Assembly (NCBI GenBank): GCA_016124895.1
Contig: WGMU01000093.1
Location: 1 to 64,000 of the forward strand
Direction of reading: 5' to 3'
Source of the DNA: a bacterium
GTDB taxonomy: Bacteria > Planctomycetota > Planctomycetia > Planctomycetales > Planctomycetaceae
Length of the DNA stretch: 64,000 nucleotides
Part shown: positions 39,324 to 47,789 of the stretch, in pieces
Layout: each line of letters opens with the position of its first letter
Numbering within the stretch: the first letter of the stretch is position 1
The notes under the pieces: model-generated
Seen by the model: only the letters and a program-made list of their open reading frames with translations
Databases searched by the model: none
Told to the model about the DNA's origin: nothing
Position numbers and translations under genes: made by a program

Positions 39324-39965
39324 TCATCGCTGGTCAGAGTCAATCAAAGACTGCACTTGTCGAAGCGTCTGCACGACAGCCGCGTCGTCGATTTTTCCCT
39401 TCGCAAACGCCAGCGTGCTGACGGCCCGCTGATCGCGATACAGCACGACAGTCGTGGCGGCTTTCTCGTGCAGTCGCAGCGAGTCCTGGCCGGCGATCGT
39501 CGTCGTCGACGCCGTCAGTGGCATCCGGATCCGTTCGTCAAACGCCATTGTCTGCAGAATGGGAACAACCGAGGCTGAATCGTCGGTGACAAGCACTCCG
39601 AAACTGCGAAGCCCGGAAACACGATTTTCGTCAACGTACCCGTCAATTGCCTTGAGCAGTTTCGGCAGTTCCGGATCGACGTCCTGGATGAACACCGCCA
39701 CGACCGGCCGGCTTCCATACCTGCACACGTAGCAGACCGACCGGTTGCGATGCGGCCCGGTGACCGCTCGCACGAAGAACGAGTGAATGGTCGCACCGAC
39801 TTCCGGCCCGGACTGCAGCGGCTTTGCGTCGGGCATTTTCTGGGCAGCGTCCGCGGCCCGTGCCTCGACGGGCAGCAAACCAGCGGGACCGACGCAAACG
39901 GCCAGCAGACAAACGGCAGACACAACCAGAGCGCGGAGGCTGCAGCAGCGGGCAGTCAGATTCAT
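39324..39965 (-). CDS. Exported thioredoxin-like CxxC protein
   Basis: 213 residues, ATG at 39965 with AAGGAG 7 bases upstream. Signal peptide LRALVVSAVCLLAVCVGPAG is followed by a short linker and HRNRSVCYVCRYGSRPVVAV near residues 70-90, where CYVC has the spacing of a redox CxxC. The next part (FIQDVDPELPKLLKAIDGYV...FGVLVTDDSASVVPILQTMA) resembles a thioredoxin-like fold. The position of the cysteines is not that of canonical thioredoxin (WCGPC), so redox activity is uncertain. It is the first gene of a unit with the double ABC-2 permease. Confidence 0.8.
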   Translation of the reverse strand: MNLTARCCSLRALVVSAVCLLAVCVGPAGLLPVEARAADAAQKMPDAKPLQSGPEVGATIHSFFVRAVTGPHRNRSVCYVCRYGSRPVVAVFIQDVDPELPKLLKAIDGYVDENRVSGLRSFGVLVTDDSASVVPILQTMAFDERIRMPLTASTTTIAGQDSLRLHEKAATTVVLYRDQRAVSTLAFAKGKIDDAAVVQTLRQVQSLIDSDQR

Positions 39966-40068
39966 TCCGCACTCCTTGACGAAACAGGCCAGCGGAGCAG
40001 CTTATGACGGTCGGTCCGAACCAGCAAGAAGGGGGATGCAAGCCGAGCCCGCAGCACATCCTGTGTGC

Positions 40069-40085
40069 CATTGGCTCCGCCAGTG
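40069..40085. repeat. REP-like palindrome, second copy
   Basis: CATTGGC-TCC-GCCAGTG, the same design as the element at 3367-3383 (CACTGGC-TGA-GCCAGTG). It lies in the divergent intergenic region upstream of the M13 peptidase gene. Confidence 0.5.
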
Positions 40086-40226
40086 CCAGACTCCCGACCC
40101 CCTGTGGCTCCAACCGGTACGACTTCGCCCTCTCGCACAACATCCTGTTGCCGCATTACGATCCGCGACTTGTGACATTCTGCGACCGTACTCCTCTGAT
40201 CTGAGATTTGAAATCCGGGATTTGAG

Positions 40227-42287
40227 ATGAAAACCAACCATCGTGTTGCATTCGCTGTCTGCTCAGCCGTTCTGACAACTCTGGCCGCGACGCTACTGAG
40301 CGCGCCTCTTGTCGCTCAGGACCGCTACTCGGGCATCGACCCCGACGGCTTTGATCGTTCGGTCAGACCGCAGGATGATCTGTTTCTGCACGTCAACGGT
40401 CGCTGGATTCAGCGGACAGAGATTCCGGCGGACAAGTCGAATTACGGTTCGTTCAATGCGCTCATCGACGCCGCCCAGGCGAACATCCGCGAGATCATCG
40501 AAGAGGCCGCTCGCAAACCGCAGGACGAGAACGGCCGGAAAGTCGGCGACTTTTTTAACAGCTACATGGACGAAGCCCGCGTCGAACAGCTCGGCCTCGC
40601 GCCGCTCAAGGCCGAGATTGCGAAGATCGACGCGCTGAGCGACGGCGAGCAGCTTCTGCGGCACTTCGGGTATTTCGAGTCGATCGGCGCGGGCAGCCCG
40701 ATCGGCTTTTACGTCGACCAGGACGACAGGGACTCGACGCGTTACCTTGCCGCCGTCGTCCAGAGTGGAACGACACTGCCCGACAAGGACTACTACCTGG
40801 CCGACGACGAAAAGTACGAGCGTGCCCGCGAGGCTCTGCAGAAGTACGTCGCCGAGTTGTTCGAGCTGAGTGGCCGCTCGGATGGCGAGGCCGCGGCAAC
40901 GGCGATCCTCAAACTGGAAACCGAACTCGCCCGCGCCCAGTGGGATCGGACCGAACTCCGCGACGCAGAGAAGCGGTACAACAAGTACGAGGTCAGCAAG
41001 CTCGACGGCCTGACGCCAGGCCTTGACTGGGCGACGTTCTTTGCGGCGGTCGGAACCGCGGACCTTCAGGAACTGAACGTCGTCACGCCGAGTTACTTCG
41101 CCGGGCTGCAGAAGATTATCACCGAGACGCCGCTGGCCACCTGGAAGCAGTACCTGCACTTTCGACTGCTTGATGCGCACGCGCCCGTTCTGCCAAAGGC
41201 GTACGTCGATGCTCACTTCGTGTTGCACGCGAAGGAACTCGGCGGCGTTCCGGAACAGGAGCCACGCTGGAAGCGCGCCGTCGACGCAACCTCCGGCGGC
41301 AGTGGCAACCGCTTTGGCGTGCTGGGCGACGCGGTCGGACAGCTTTACGTGAAGAAGCATTTCACCGAGTCCTCGCGCGAACGCATGGACCAGCTCGTCG
41401 GCAATCTGCTCAAGGCGTTTGAGCAGAGTATTCACGGGCTCGCCTGGATGACCGACGAAACAAAGCGGCAGGCGCTGGTCAAGCTCTCAAAGATCACACC
41501 GAAGATTGGTTACACCGAAAAGTGGCGAGATTACTCGAAGCTGGAAGTTCATCCCGACGATCTGCTCGGCAACGTGACGCGGTCGGCGAAAGTCGAACAT
41601 CAGCGAATGCTCGACAAGCTTGGCAAACCGGTTGACCGCACCGAGTGGGGGATGACGCCGCAGACGGTCAACGCGTATTACAACCCCGGCATGAACGAGA
41701 TCGTCTTCCCGGCCGCGATTCTGCAGCCGCCGTTCTTCGATCCGGAAGCCGACGACGCGGTCAATTACGGCGGCATCGGCGCGGTCATCGGGCATGAGAT
41801 CAGCCATGGCTTCGATGATCAGGGCAGTCGTTATGATGGCGATGGCAACCTCAGAAACTGGTGGACCGACTCGGACCGAGCGGCCTTCGAGAAACTCGCC
41901 GACCGACTGGTTGCTCAGTACGCCGGTTACGAAGCCCTTCCCGGCAAGACGCTCAACGGCCGGTTGACACTGGGCGAAAACATCGCCGACCTGTCTGGCA
42001 TGGCGATCGCGTACAAGGCGTACCGGATTTCGCTGGGCGAGGGCGACGGCCCGGTCATTGACGGCTTCACATCGAGTCAGCGGTTCTTCATCGGCTGGGC
42101 TCAGATCTGGCGACGCAAGTACCGCGATGCGGAACTCGTCCGCCGCCTCGTCGTCGACCCGCACTCGCCGTCACACTTCCGCTCAAACGGGCCGGTCACA
42201 AATCTCGACGCGTTTTACAAAGCCTTTGACGTCAAGCCGGGCGATAAACTCTTCAAGCCGAAGTCGGAGCGGATTCAGATCTGGTAA
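40227..42287 (+). CDS. M13 family (neprilysin/PepO-type) zinc metallopeptidase
   Basis: 686 residues, ATG at 40227. A signal peptide (VAFAVCSAVLTTLAATLLSA) indicates export. The family N-terminal half (DGFDRSVRPQDDLFLHVNGR) precedes the catalytic domain with the zinc motif HEISH in VIGHEISHGFDDQGSRYDGD and the third ligand glutamate in LGENIADLSGMAIAY. The typical C-terminal DPHSPSHFRSNGPVTN...W is present (ends RIQIW). M13 enzymes cleave small peptides outside the cytoplasm. Complete and unremarkable in length. Confidence 0.97.
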   Translation: MKTNHRVAFAVCSAVLTTLAATLLSAPLVAQDRYSGIDPDGFDRSVRPQDDLFLHVNGRWIQRTEIPADKSNYGSFNALIDAAQANIREIIEEAARKPQDENGRKVGDFFNSYMDEARVEQLGLAPLKAEIAKIDALSDGEQLLRHFGYFESIGAGSPIGFYVDQDDRDSTRYLAAVVQSGTTLPDKDYYLADDEKYERAREALQKYVAELFELSGRSDGEAAATAILKLETELARAQWDRTELRDAEKRYNKYEVSKLDGLTPGLDWATFFAAVGTADLQELNVVTPSYFAGLQKIITETPLATWKQYLHFRLLDAHAPVLPKAYVDAHFVLHAKELGGVPEQEPRWKRAVDATSGGSGNRFGVLGDAVGQLYVKKHFTESSRERMDQLVGNLLKAFEQSIHGLAWMTDETKRQALVKLSKITPKIGYTEKWRDYSKLEVHPDDLLGNVTRSAKVEHQRMLDKLGKPVDRTEWGMTPQTVNAYYNPGMNEIVFPAAILQPPFFDPEADDAVNYGGIGAVIGHEISHGFDDQGSRYDGDGNLRNWWTDSDRAAFEKLADRLVAQYAGYEALPGKTLNGRLTLGENIADLSGMAIAYKAYRISLGEGDGPVIDGFTSSQRFFIGWAQIWRRKYRDAELVRRLVVDPHSPSHFRSNGPVTNLDAFYKAFDVKPGDKLFKPKSERIQIW

Positions 42288-42306
42288 GCTGCTTCATCTC
42301 AGGTCT

Positions 42307-42414
42307 GACGCAAAGGCGCTGAGTCGCAAAGGATCGCGAAGAGATTTCGAAAACTCTGGGCGTTCTCGTTGTCGGCCATCTTTGCGAGCCTCTGCGACTT
42401 CGCGGCTTTGCGTC
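42307..42414. repeat. CGCAAAG-type inverted repeat between genes
   Basis: GACGCAAAG (42307-42315) pairs with CTTTGCGTC (42406-42414). The inner arms, CTGAGTCGCAAAGGATCGCG and CTTTGCGAGCCTCTGCGACT, are alike with mismatches. Related copies are at 50700-50733, 54594-54692 and 55757-55825, and halves lie at 1531-1550 and 1771-1790. Confidence 0.75.
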
Positions 42415-42445
42415 GGGATTCACAGGAACAGTCAGGAACCAGTCG

Positions 42446-43813
42446 ATGTTTCGAGTCACTGGCAGTGGGACGTGTGATCGTGAGCGTTTGACCCGGCGGA
42501 GTTTTGTCGAGGCCGGCGTGCTCGGCCTGGGTGGTCTGACGCTCGCCGACCTTCTGGCGTGTCGAACAGCGGGGGCGAATTCCGCATCAGTCGACCGTTC
42601 CAGCGACACCAGCGTGATCCTTGTCTGGATGAGTGGAGGACCTGGTCATCACGAGACGTGGGATCCAAAACCGGACGCTGTCGCTCAGTACCGCGGTCCG
42701 TTCGGCACGATCTCGACTGCCGTCGACGGCATTCAATTCAGCGAGACTTGTCCCGAGCAGGCGAAGATCGCCGACCGCCTCGCCATTCTGCGAACGGTCA
42801 ATCACGGCAGTGGCGACCACACCAAAGGCAATCACTGGATGCTGACCGGCTTTGAAGGCCCGGACTTCAACAAGCCGGATAACAAAATCCAGCGGCGGCC
42901 GGCGCTGGGCTCGGTCGCGTCGGCACTGCGCGGGCCGAACGTCAAAGGGATGCCGGCCTACGCCGCCGCACCGCATCTGCGCGGCGGTACGGACAACATC
43001 TTCCACTACGCGACGTATCTCGGCGGTGCGCACAACCCGTTCATTACGAACTCGGATCCGAATGAAGCCGACTTTCAGGTGCGCGATCTGTCGCTGTCGA
43101 GCGGCCTGACGTTTGACCGTCTCGAAGACCGTCGCTCGCTGCTGACATCGATCGACGATTACCGGCGCCGCGCCGACGTCGGTATGTCGGACATGAGCGG
43201 CCAGCAGCAGGCCGCCTTCAACCTGCTGACCAGTGCCGCTGTACGCGATGCGTTTGACGTGTCGCACGAACCTGATTCGCTGCGGGACAATTACGGCCGG
43301 CACACGTTCGGCCAGAGTGCGCTGCTGGCGCGGCGACTCGTCGAACGTGGTGTGACCTTCGTGACCGTCAACACGCAACCCTGGGATCATCACGGCACGG
43401 CGAACCGTCTGCCGACTGAGCAGGGAGCGCGCGAACTGATACCGCCCGTCGATCGAGCAATCGCTGCGCTGATTCGCGACCTGATTGACCGCGGTCTGTA
43501 CGAGAAGACGCTGGTCGTCGCGATGGGCGAGTTCGGCCGCACGCCGAAAATGAACAGCGCCGGCGGACGCGACCACTGGGGCCACACCTTCAGCGTCCTG
43601 CTGGCCGGTGGCCGGTTCCGGATGGGCCAGACAGTTGGTACGTCGGATCCGCATGGAGCCTACGTCAGCGACCGCCCGCTGCATCCCGAAGATGTCGCCG
43701 CGACGGTCTATCACCACCTGGGCATTGATGCCCGCGCGACTGCTATCCCCGACCGCATCGGCCGCCCCCGCTACCTGGTCGAACGCGGCGAGGTCATTCG
43801 CGAACTCCTGTAG
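42446..43813 (+). CDS. DUF1501 domain protein (second)
   Basis: 455 residues, ATG at 42446 with AGGA upstream. A Tat-like leader (LTRRSFVEAGVLGLGGLTLA) is followed by VILVWMSGGPGHHETWDPKP, HTKGNHWMLTGFEGPD, QSALLARRLVERGVTFVTVN, AMGEFGRTPKMNSAGGRDHW and GHTFSVLLAGGRFRMGQTVG, all family hallmarks. Probably Tat-exported and of the alkaline-phosphatase-like fold; its role is undefined. No DUF1549/1553 gene is adjacent, unlike the copy at 12580. It converges on the gene at 43845 with 31 bases between. Confidence 0.93.
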   Translation: MFRVTGSGTCDRERLTRRSFVEAGVLGLGGLTLADLLACRTAGANSASVDRSSDTSVILVWMSGGPGHHETWDPKPDAVAQYRGPFGTISTAVDGIQFSETCPEQAKIADRLAILRTVNHGSGDHTKGNHWMLTGFEGPDFNKPDNKIQRRPALGSVASALRGPNVKGMPAYAAAPHLRGGTDNIFHYATYLGGAHNPFITNSDPNEADFQVRDLSLSSGLTFDRLEDRRSLLTSIDDYRRRADVGMSDMSGQQQAAFNLLTSAAVRDAFDVSHEPDSLRDNYGRHTFGQSALLARRLVERGVTFVTVNTQPWDHHGTANRLPTEQGARELIPPVDRAIAALIRDLIDRGLYEKTLVVAMGEFGRTPKMNSAGGRDHWGHTFSVLLAGGRFRMGQTVGTSDPHGAYVSDRPLHPEDVAATVYHHLGIDARATAIPDRIGRPRYLVERGEVIRELL

Positions 43814-43844
43814 AACCGGTTCCCACCGGCCGCTTTCGTTTGTC

Positions 43845-45266
43845 TCAGAAATCGTCCGCCGTATCGCAGTCAATCGATCCAAAGCGAATGCCGAAGTCGT
43901 CAACGCCGTCGCGTGGTTGCCGATGAGCCCACATCGATTGCGGTCTGATCAGATACGACTGGTCTATTCCGTTCGCGCCGGTCGAGTACACGACGCATCC
44001 GGTTTCCGTCACCTGGTAGGAAAAGCCGTCACCAGTGGGGCTCAGAGGATTGATCGGAACCTCGTCGAGATACTGAGGACAGAGTTCCTGAAGCCGCGGG
44101 GGAAAGCGTCCGTGGTCGTCGCGGAACTGCCGCAGCGCCGCCGTGATGATCGCCAGATCGAGAAACGCCAGTCGGCGGTCGTACATGCCGAGAAAACTCT
44201 GCATGTCGAATCGGCGAGGACCTCCGCTCAGCCAGTCGGCCCGCCGCAGGTCCGCTCCAGTTACTCCTTCTTTCGTGTTCGCCGACCGGCGCAGAAAGGG
44301 ATCGTTCATCTCCGGAGTGCGAAATCGACGCGGTACATCTGCGTCAGGAATCAGCATCGCCAGATGGTGCAGATACACGCGGGTAGAGAATTCTGGCTCA
44401 GCGAGAAGAAACAGTTCGACCTGCGTCAGGTCGTGGCCTTTCCACGTTGTTGCTGATAGATAGCCTGCACGCAATTCGACGGATGTCTGTGCCCAAGCGA
44501 GGTAGTCGACAGCGAGGCACTGTGAGGCTGGTGGGATGCCACTTCTCACGTCGGTCAGCGCCGGCTTCAACTCGGCGATGACCGATTTCGGGCAGTGTTC
44601 GTCGCGAATCAGTTTGACGAACTGTTGCAACGCAAGACTCTGAAATGCCGTGCCAACATTATGGCTGATTTCGGGACCATTGCGGCTGATCAACACGGCA
44701 AACTGCAGGAGCTGCCGTAACTCTCCTGCCGCGCCAGAGTAATCTGCTTGCGAAATCCGGCGAGCGATATCGAGCTGCGTCAGACGAGCAACTTCGCGTG
44801 TGAGGCTGACATCGGGCAGTGAGTTCACGAAGTCAAGACTGTTAATCGGAAACTGCAGGTAATCGGATTTGCTGGTTCCGGCCAGAAACAACTTGAGTGC
44901 TTCCTCGTTGTTGCTCAGGTGCTGGCGAATCTTCGGTGACGCGCGATGCCAGCCGATCTTCAGAGCATCGTCGTACTCGTCCCAATCGCCGTGGAATTTC
45001 GAGAGCCGTGCCGCAGCCCGTTGGAGATCCACATGAGCGTTCTGCTCATCCGGCACGGGCGGTTTCTGAAGGAGAGCCTCAACTTCAGGTGGCAGTGACG
45101 GCGGGGGCAGCAGCGACAGGCGGTAGGCTCGGCTGCCGCAGATCACACCGACGGTCAACAGGATCAGGATCAGAGGCACGATCACATACCAGCGGAACGC
45201 AAGCATCACCAGTCGGACCAGCCGCGACGGAGACGCGTCGCGTGGTGGATGTTCGTGCTCGGACAT
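43845..45266 (-). CDS. Hypothetical membrane-anchored protein
   Basis: 473 residues from the ATG at 45266. A single transmembrane helix near residues 22-42 (WYVIVPLILILLTVGVICGS) anchors it, and the rest is outside and mostly helical: ARLSKFHGDWDEYDDALKIG, LTREVARLTQLDIARRISQA. The C-terminal 110 residues (LRQFRDDHGRFPPRLQELCP, YLDEVPINPLSPTGDGFSYQ) recall the region seen after pseudopilin-like helices in planctomycete proteins. Function unknown. It is divergent from the TadE-like gene. Confidence 0.75.
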   Translation of the reverse strand: MSEHEHPPRDASPSRLVRLVMLAFRWYVIVPLILILLTVGVICGSRAYRLSLLPPPSLPPEVEALLQKPPVPDEQNAHVDLQRAAARLSKFHGDWDEYDDALKIGWHRASPKIRQHLSNNEEALKLFLAGTSKSDYLQFPINSLDFVNSLPDVSLTREVARLTQLDIARRISQADYSGAAGELRQLLQFAVLISRNGPEISHNVGTAFQSLALQQFVKLIRDEHCPKSVIAELKPALTDVRSGIPPASQCLAVDYLAWAQTSVELRAGYLSATTWKGHDLTQVELFLLAEPEFSTRVYLHHLAMLIPDADVPRRFRTPEMNDPFLRRSANTKEGVTGADLRRADWLSGGPRRFDMQSFLGMYDRRLAFLDLAIITAALRQFRDDHGRFPPRLQELCPQYLDEVPINPLSPTGDGFSYQVTETGCVVYSTGANGIDQSYLIRPQSMWAHRQPRDGVDDFGIRFGSIDCDTADDF

Positions 45267-45510
45267 GCGTTGCTGATCCAGAAGCGGGACATGGTTTCCT
45301 CGGAGTCGAGTCGCTAACGGGCGCACGGGAAAGCAGATCCTCGCAGCGTCGCAGTAGATTGATCATGCCGGATCGGCCGGCCTGGAGTTTCCTGACAATG
45401 CGCACCGCACAGCATGATCGAATCCCTGGCCGCTTTGAACCACGAAAAAACGACGGCGATTTCCGGCAGCGGTTCTTCTCAGACCTACAGTCGTACCGAG
45501 GAGAACTGTC

Positions 45511-45963
45511 ATGAGAATTCTGCGCAAGCCGTTCGATCGTTCGTCGTCACGCCGCGGAGCCGCTGTGCTCGAAATGGCGCTGGTGCTGCCGATCTTCTTT
45601 ATGGTCGTGCTCGGCATTGTTGAGTTTGGTCGCGCGATGATGGTTGGCCAGATGGTGACCAACGCCGCGCGCGAAGCGACGCGGCTGGCCATCGTCGACG
45701 GCTCAACGAACAGTTCGGTCGAAGACTGGATTCAGGAGTTTCTACAGAGCGCGATCGGTGTCGACGCGGCTGACGTGACCGTCGATATCAATGTGACGGC
45801 TGCTCCGGGCAACGACGATCCGGGCAACGAAGTCGGCAACGCGCAGTCACGTGACCTGATCACCGTCGCGGTCTCCGTGCCATTCGACAAAGTCAGCTAT
45901 CTGCCGGGGAATTATCTCAACGGCAAACAACTCGCAGCTCAAAGCGCGATGCGACACGAATAG
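45511..45963 (+). CDS. TadE-like pseudopilin
   Basis: 150 residues, ATG at 45511 with GAGGAG upstream. The N-terminal signature of TadE/TadF proteins, RRGAAVLEMALVLPIFFMVV followed by LGIVEFGRAMMVGQMVTNAA, contains the hydrophobic helix and the conserved Glu after the processing site, as in class IV pseudopilins. In Tad systems these are minor pilins. No other tad genes are nearby, so the partners must lie elsewhere. A terminator follows. Confidence 0.9.
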   Translation: MRILRKPFDRSSSRRGAAVLEMALVLPIFFMVVLGIVEFGRAMMVGQMVTNAAREATRLAIVDGSTNSSVEDWIQEFLQSAIGVDAADVTVDINVTAAPGNDDPGNEVGNAQSRDLITVAVSVPFDKVSYLPGNYLNGKQLAAQSAMRHE

Positions 45964-45995
45964 TCGTAGGTCACTGTCTCGCGAGCAGCGGACAG

Positions 45996-46035
45996 TTCGC
46001 AACTCCTCTCTGAGATTCGCAACTCCTCTCTGAGA
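45996..46035. repeat. 20-bp perfect tandem duplication
   Basis: TTCGCAACTCCTCTCTGAGA occurs at 45996-46015 and again, identical, at 46016-46035, between the tadE-like stop and its terminator. Confidence 0.9.
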
Positions 46036-46048
46036 AGAGAGAGACCGA

Positions 46049-46086
46049 AACCGGCCTCGCAGCGCAACACGCGGGGCCGGTTTTTC
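46049..46086 (+). terminator. Intrinsic terminator of the tadE-like gene
   Basis: AACCGGCCTCGC / GCGGGGCCGGTT (46049-46060 and 46071-46082) forms a 12-bp stem with one wobble, followed by TTT. It can also serve the convergent gene at 46117. Confidence 0.85.
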
Positions 46087-46116
46087 GTTGCGCGTCTGCT
46101 GAGACTCAGGTCGCGA

Positions 46117-47586
46117 CTACTTCCGCAGGTCGTAACAGGCAATGGCGTTCTTCATACGAACGTAGAGCCGACCATCTGCAAGCGCGGGCGTCGCACAGAC
46201 AACCGGTCCCTGGCGGCCGATCTTTGCCTGATAGAGCTTTTCGGCGGCGCCCTGGTCCTGCTTTTCCAGTTCGTCGATTCCGTGCAGCGTGCGCAGGGAA
46301 GCTTCGCTGGCCAGCAGACCATCAGCGTCGATCTTTGCATTGATGACGGGTGTGAATTCGTCGGGAATCGCCGCGAAGCCGAGGAGTCCTTCCAGTGCGT
46401 AGAACACTTTGTTGTCGGCTGCGACGAGCGACGTGTACTGCGGCTGCCCGAGATCGACGGTCGTTCGCCATTCCTCATCACCGGTTTCGAGGTTCACGCA
46501 GGCGATTCGCTTTTCTCCCTGCACGAAGACGTGCCCGTTGACCACGACAGGGCTCGACCCTTTGTCCTGACAGCCATTGTAAGTCCACAGGTGAGCGGCT
46601 GCGGCTGGCGTCATGCGGAAACAGCGAACGCCCTTCTTACGACTGTTGCCGTATGTGATCAGCAGATCGCCCGCAATCACTGGCGTCGCCAGTCCGGCTT
46701 CCGAGTCAACGCGCCAGACTTCGCGGCCGGTTGTGGCTTCAAAGCAGGCGGTCTGATTGCCGTTCACGTTGACGATGACGAAGTCATGACCGTCATGCTG
46801 CCACAACACAGGGCTCGTGTGCGTTCCGCGAGACGTTTTCGCGTCGCCTTCCCAGGCAATACTTCCGTCTTTCGTGCGGACTGCGTACAGCCTGCCGGCC
46901 AGAAAGATTGCCAGGTCGTCGACCACGAGAAACGACGACTGCCAGAACTCATCACGAAACTCGACCGGCAATCGGTTATTCCACACGTCCTTCCCGGTCA
47001 GCGCGTCGATACATCGCACATGGCCGCCGGCTCCCAGAATGTACAGCCGCCCGTCGCTCACCGTCGGCGAGCCGGACTGCGGAAAACGGGTGTAAAATGA
47101 GTCCGTTTCGTTCTTCCACAGCGTGCTGCCATCGGCGGCATTCAGGCAGTAGATCGTCTCGCGGAAGATGTACGACTTTGCGATCGCCTGGTCCTCGTCG
47201 CGGCGTTTGGCTTCGTACTCGGCATACTCGGCGTCACTCATTCCGACACGTTTCTCCGGCGGCAGCCAGGGAAACTGCTTCTTCGGCACATCGCGAATCT
47301 GAATCCGTTTGTGTGTGAAGAGATACACCCGCTGTGGCGCCGTCGGGTCGCCTGGAAAGCTGGCGACCACCGGCGAACCCCAGCCGCCTTCATTTGAACC
47401 CGAACCGATCTTCTCACTGACCCAGACCGGTTTGAGGCCGCCTGCCGGAATTGACGAGAGCAGTTCCGGTGAATCAGCCGCGACGCCGTTGCGGTCGTTG
47501 CCACGCCATTGAGTCCAGTCGCCAGCGGCTCCAGACTGAGCCGCTGCAATTAGAAAAAACATTCCGAAAACGAGTGAGCGGGACAC
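46117..47586 (-). CDS. Exported PQQ-like beta-propeller protein (second)
   Basis: 489 residues from the GTG at 47586 (GGAG 8 bases upstream), followed at once by a signal peptide (SRSLVFGMFFLIAAAQSGAA). The mature start DWTQWRGNDRNGVAADSPEL and repeats such as SPTVSDGRLYILGAGGHVRC, VDDLAIFLAGRLYAVRTKDG, ATPVIAGDLLITYGNSRKKG and ALADGRLYVRMKNAIACYD identify the same propeller family as the gene at 35800. Between the first and second blades it has a charged insert (PPEKRVGMSDAEYAEYEAKR). Divergent from the Gfo/Idh/MocA gene at 47790. Cofactor binding is unproven. Confidence 0.9.
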   Translation of the reverse strand: MSRSLVFGMFFLIAAAQSGAAGDWTQWRGNDRNGVAADSPELLSSIPAGGLKPVWVSEKIGSGSNEGGWGSPVVASFPGDPTAPQRVYLFTHKRIQIRDVPKKQFPWLPPEKRVGMSDAEYAEYEAKRRDEDQAIAKSYIFRETIYCLNAADGSTLWKNETDSFYTRFPQSGSPTVSDGRLYILGAGGHVRCIDALTGKDVWNNRLPVEFRDEFWQSSFLVVDDLAIFLAGRLYAVRTKDGSIAWEGDAKTSRGTHTSPVLWQHDGHDFVIVNVNGNQTACFEATTGREVWRVDSEAGLATPVIAGDLLITYGNSRKKGVRCFRMTPAAAAHLWTYNGCQDKGSSPVVVNGHVFVQGEKRIACVNLETGDEEWRTTVDLGQPQYTSLVAADNKVFYALEGLLGFAAIPDEFTPVINAKIDADGLLASEASLRTLHGIDELEKQDQGAAEKLYQAKIGRQGPVVCATPALADGRLYVRMKNAIACYDLRK

Positions 47587-47789
47587 GGTGTCATCTCCGG
47601 GCGATGAGAGGTTGCGAGTCGATCCAGTCAAGTTGGGACAGCGTAACAGGCGGGAGTTTCGTCGCCACCTTCGCGGAGGCTCGATAGACTCGCGGCCTTC
47701 TGTCCGTAGGACGGATTGGCAATCCGTCCCACGAGGCAGCGACCATTGTCGCACCGCGTGGGCTGATCGACGTCTCAAAGGAGCAACCA

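Noticed and set aside
43816-43832. CCGGTTCCCACCGGCCG between converging genes as a terminator
   Set aside because: The stem is only 5 bp and the T run is weak. The same 15-base string recurs at 49164-49178, so it is more likely a small repeat.
42587-43903. A 438-codon minus-strand frame opposite the second DUF1501 gene
   Set aside because: Antisense of a clear family member, with composition typical of shadow frames.
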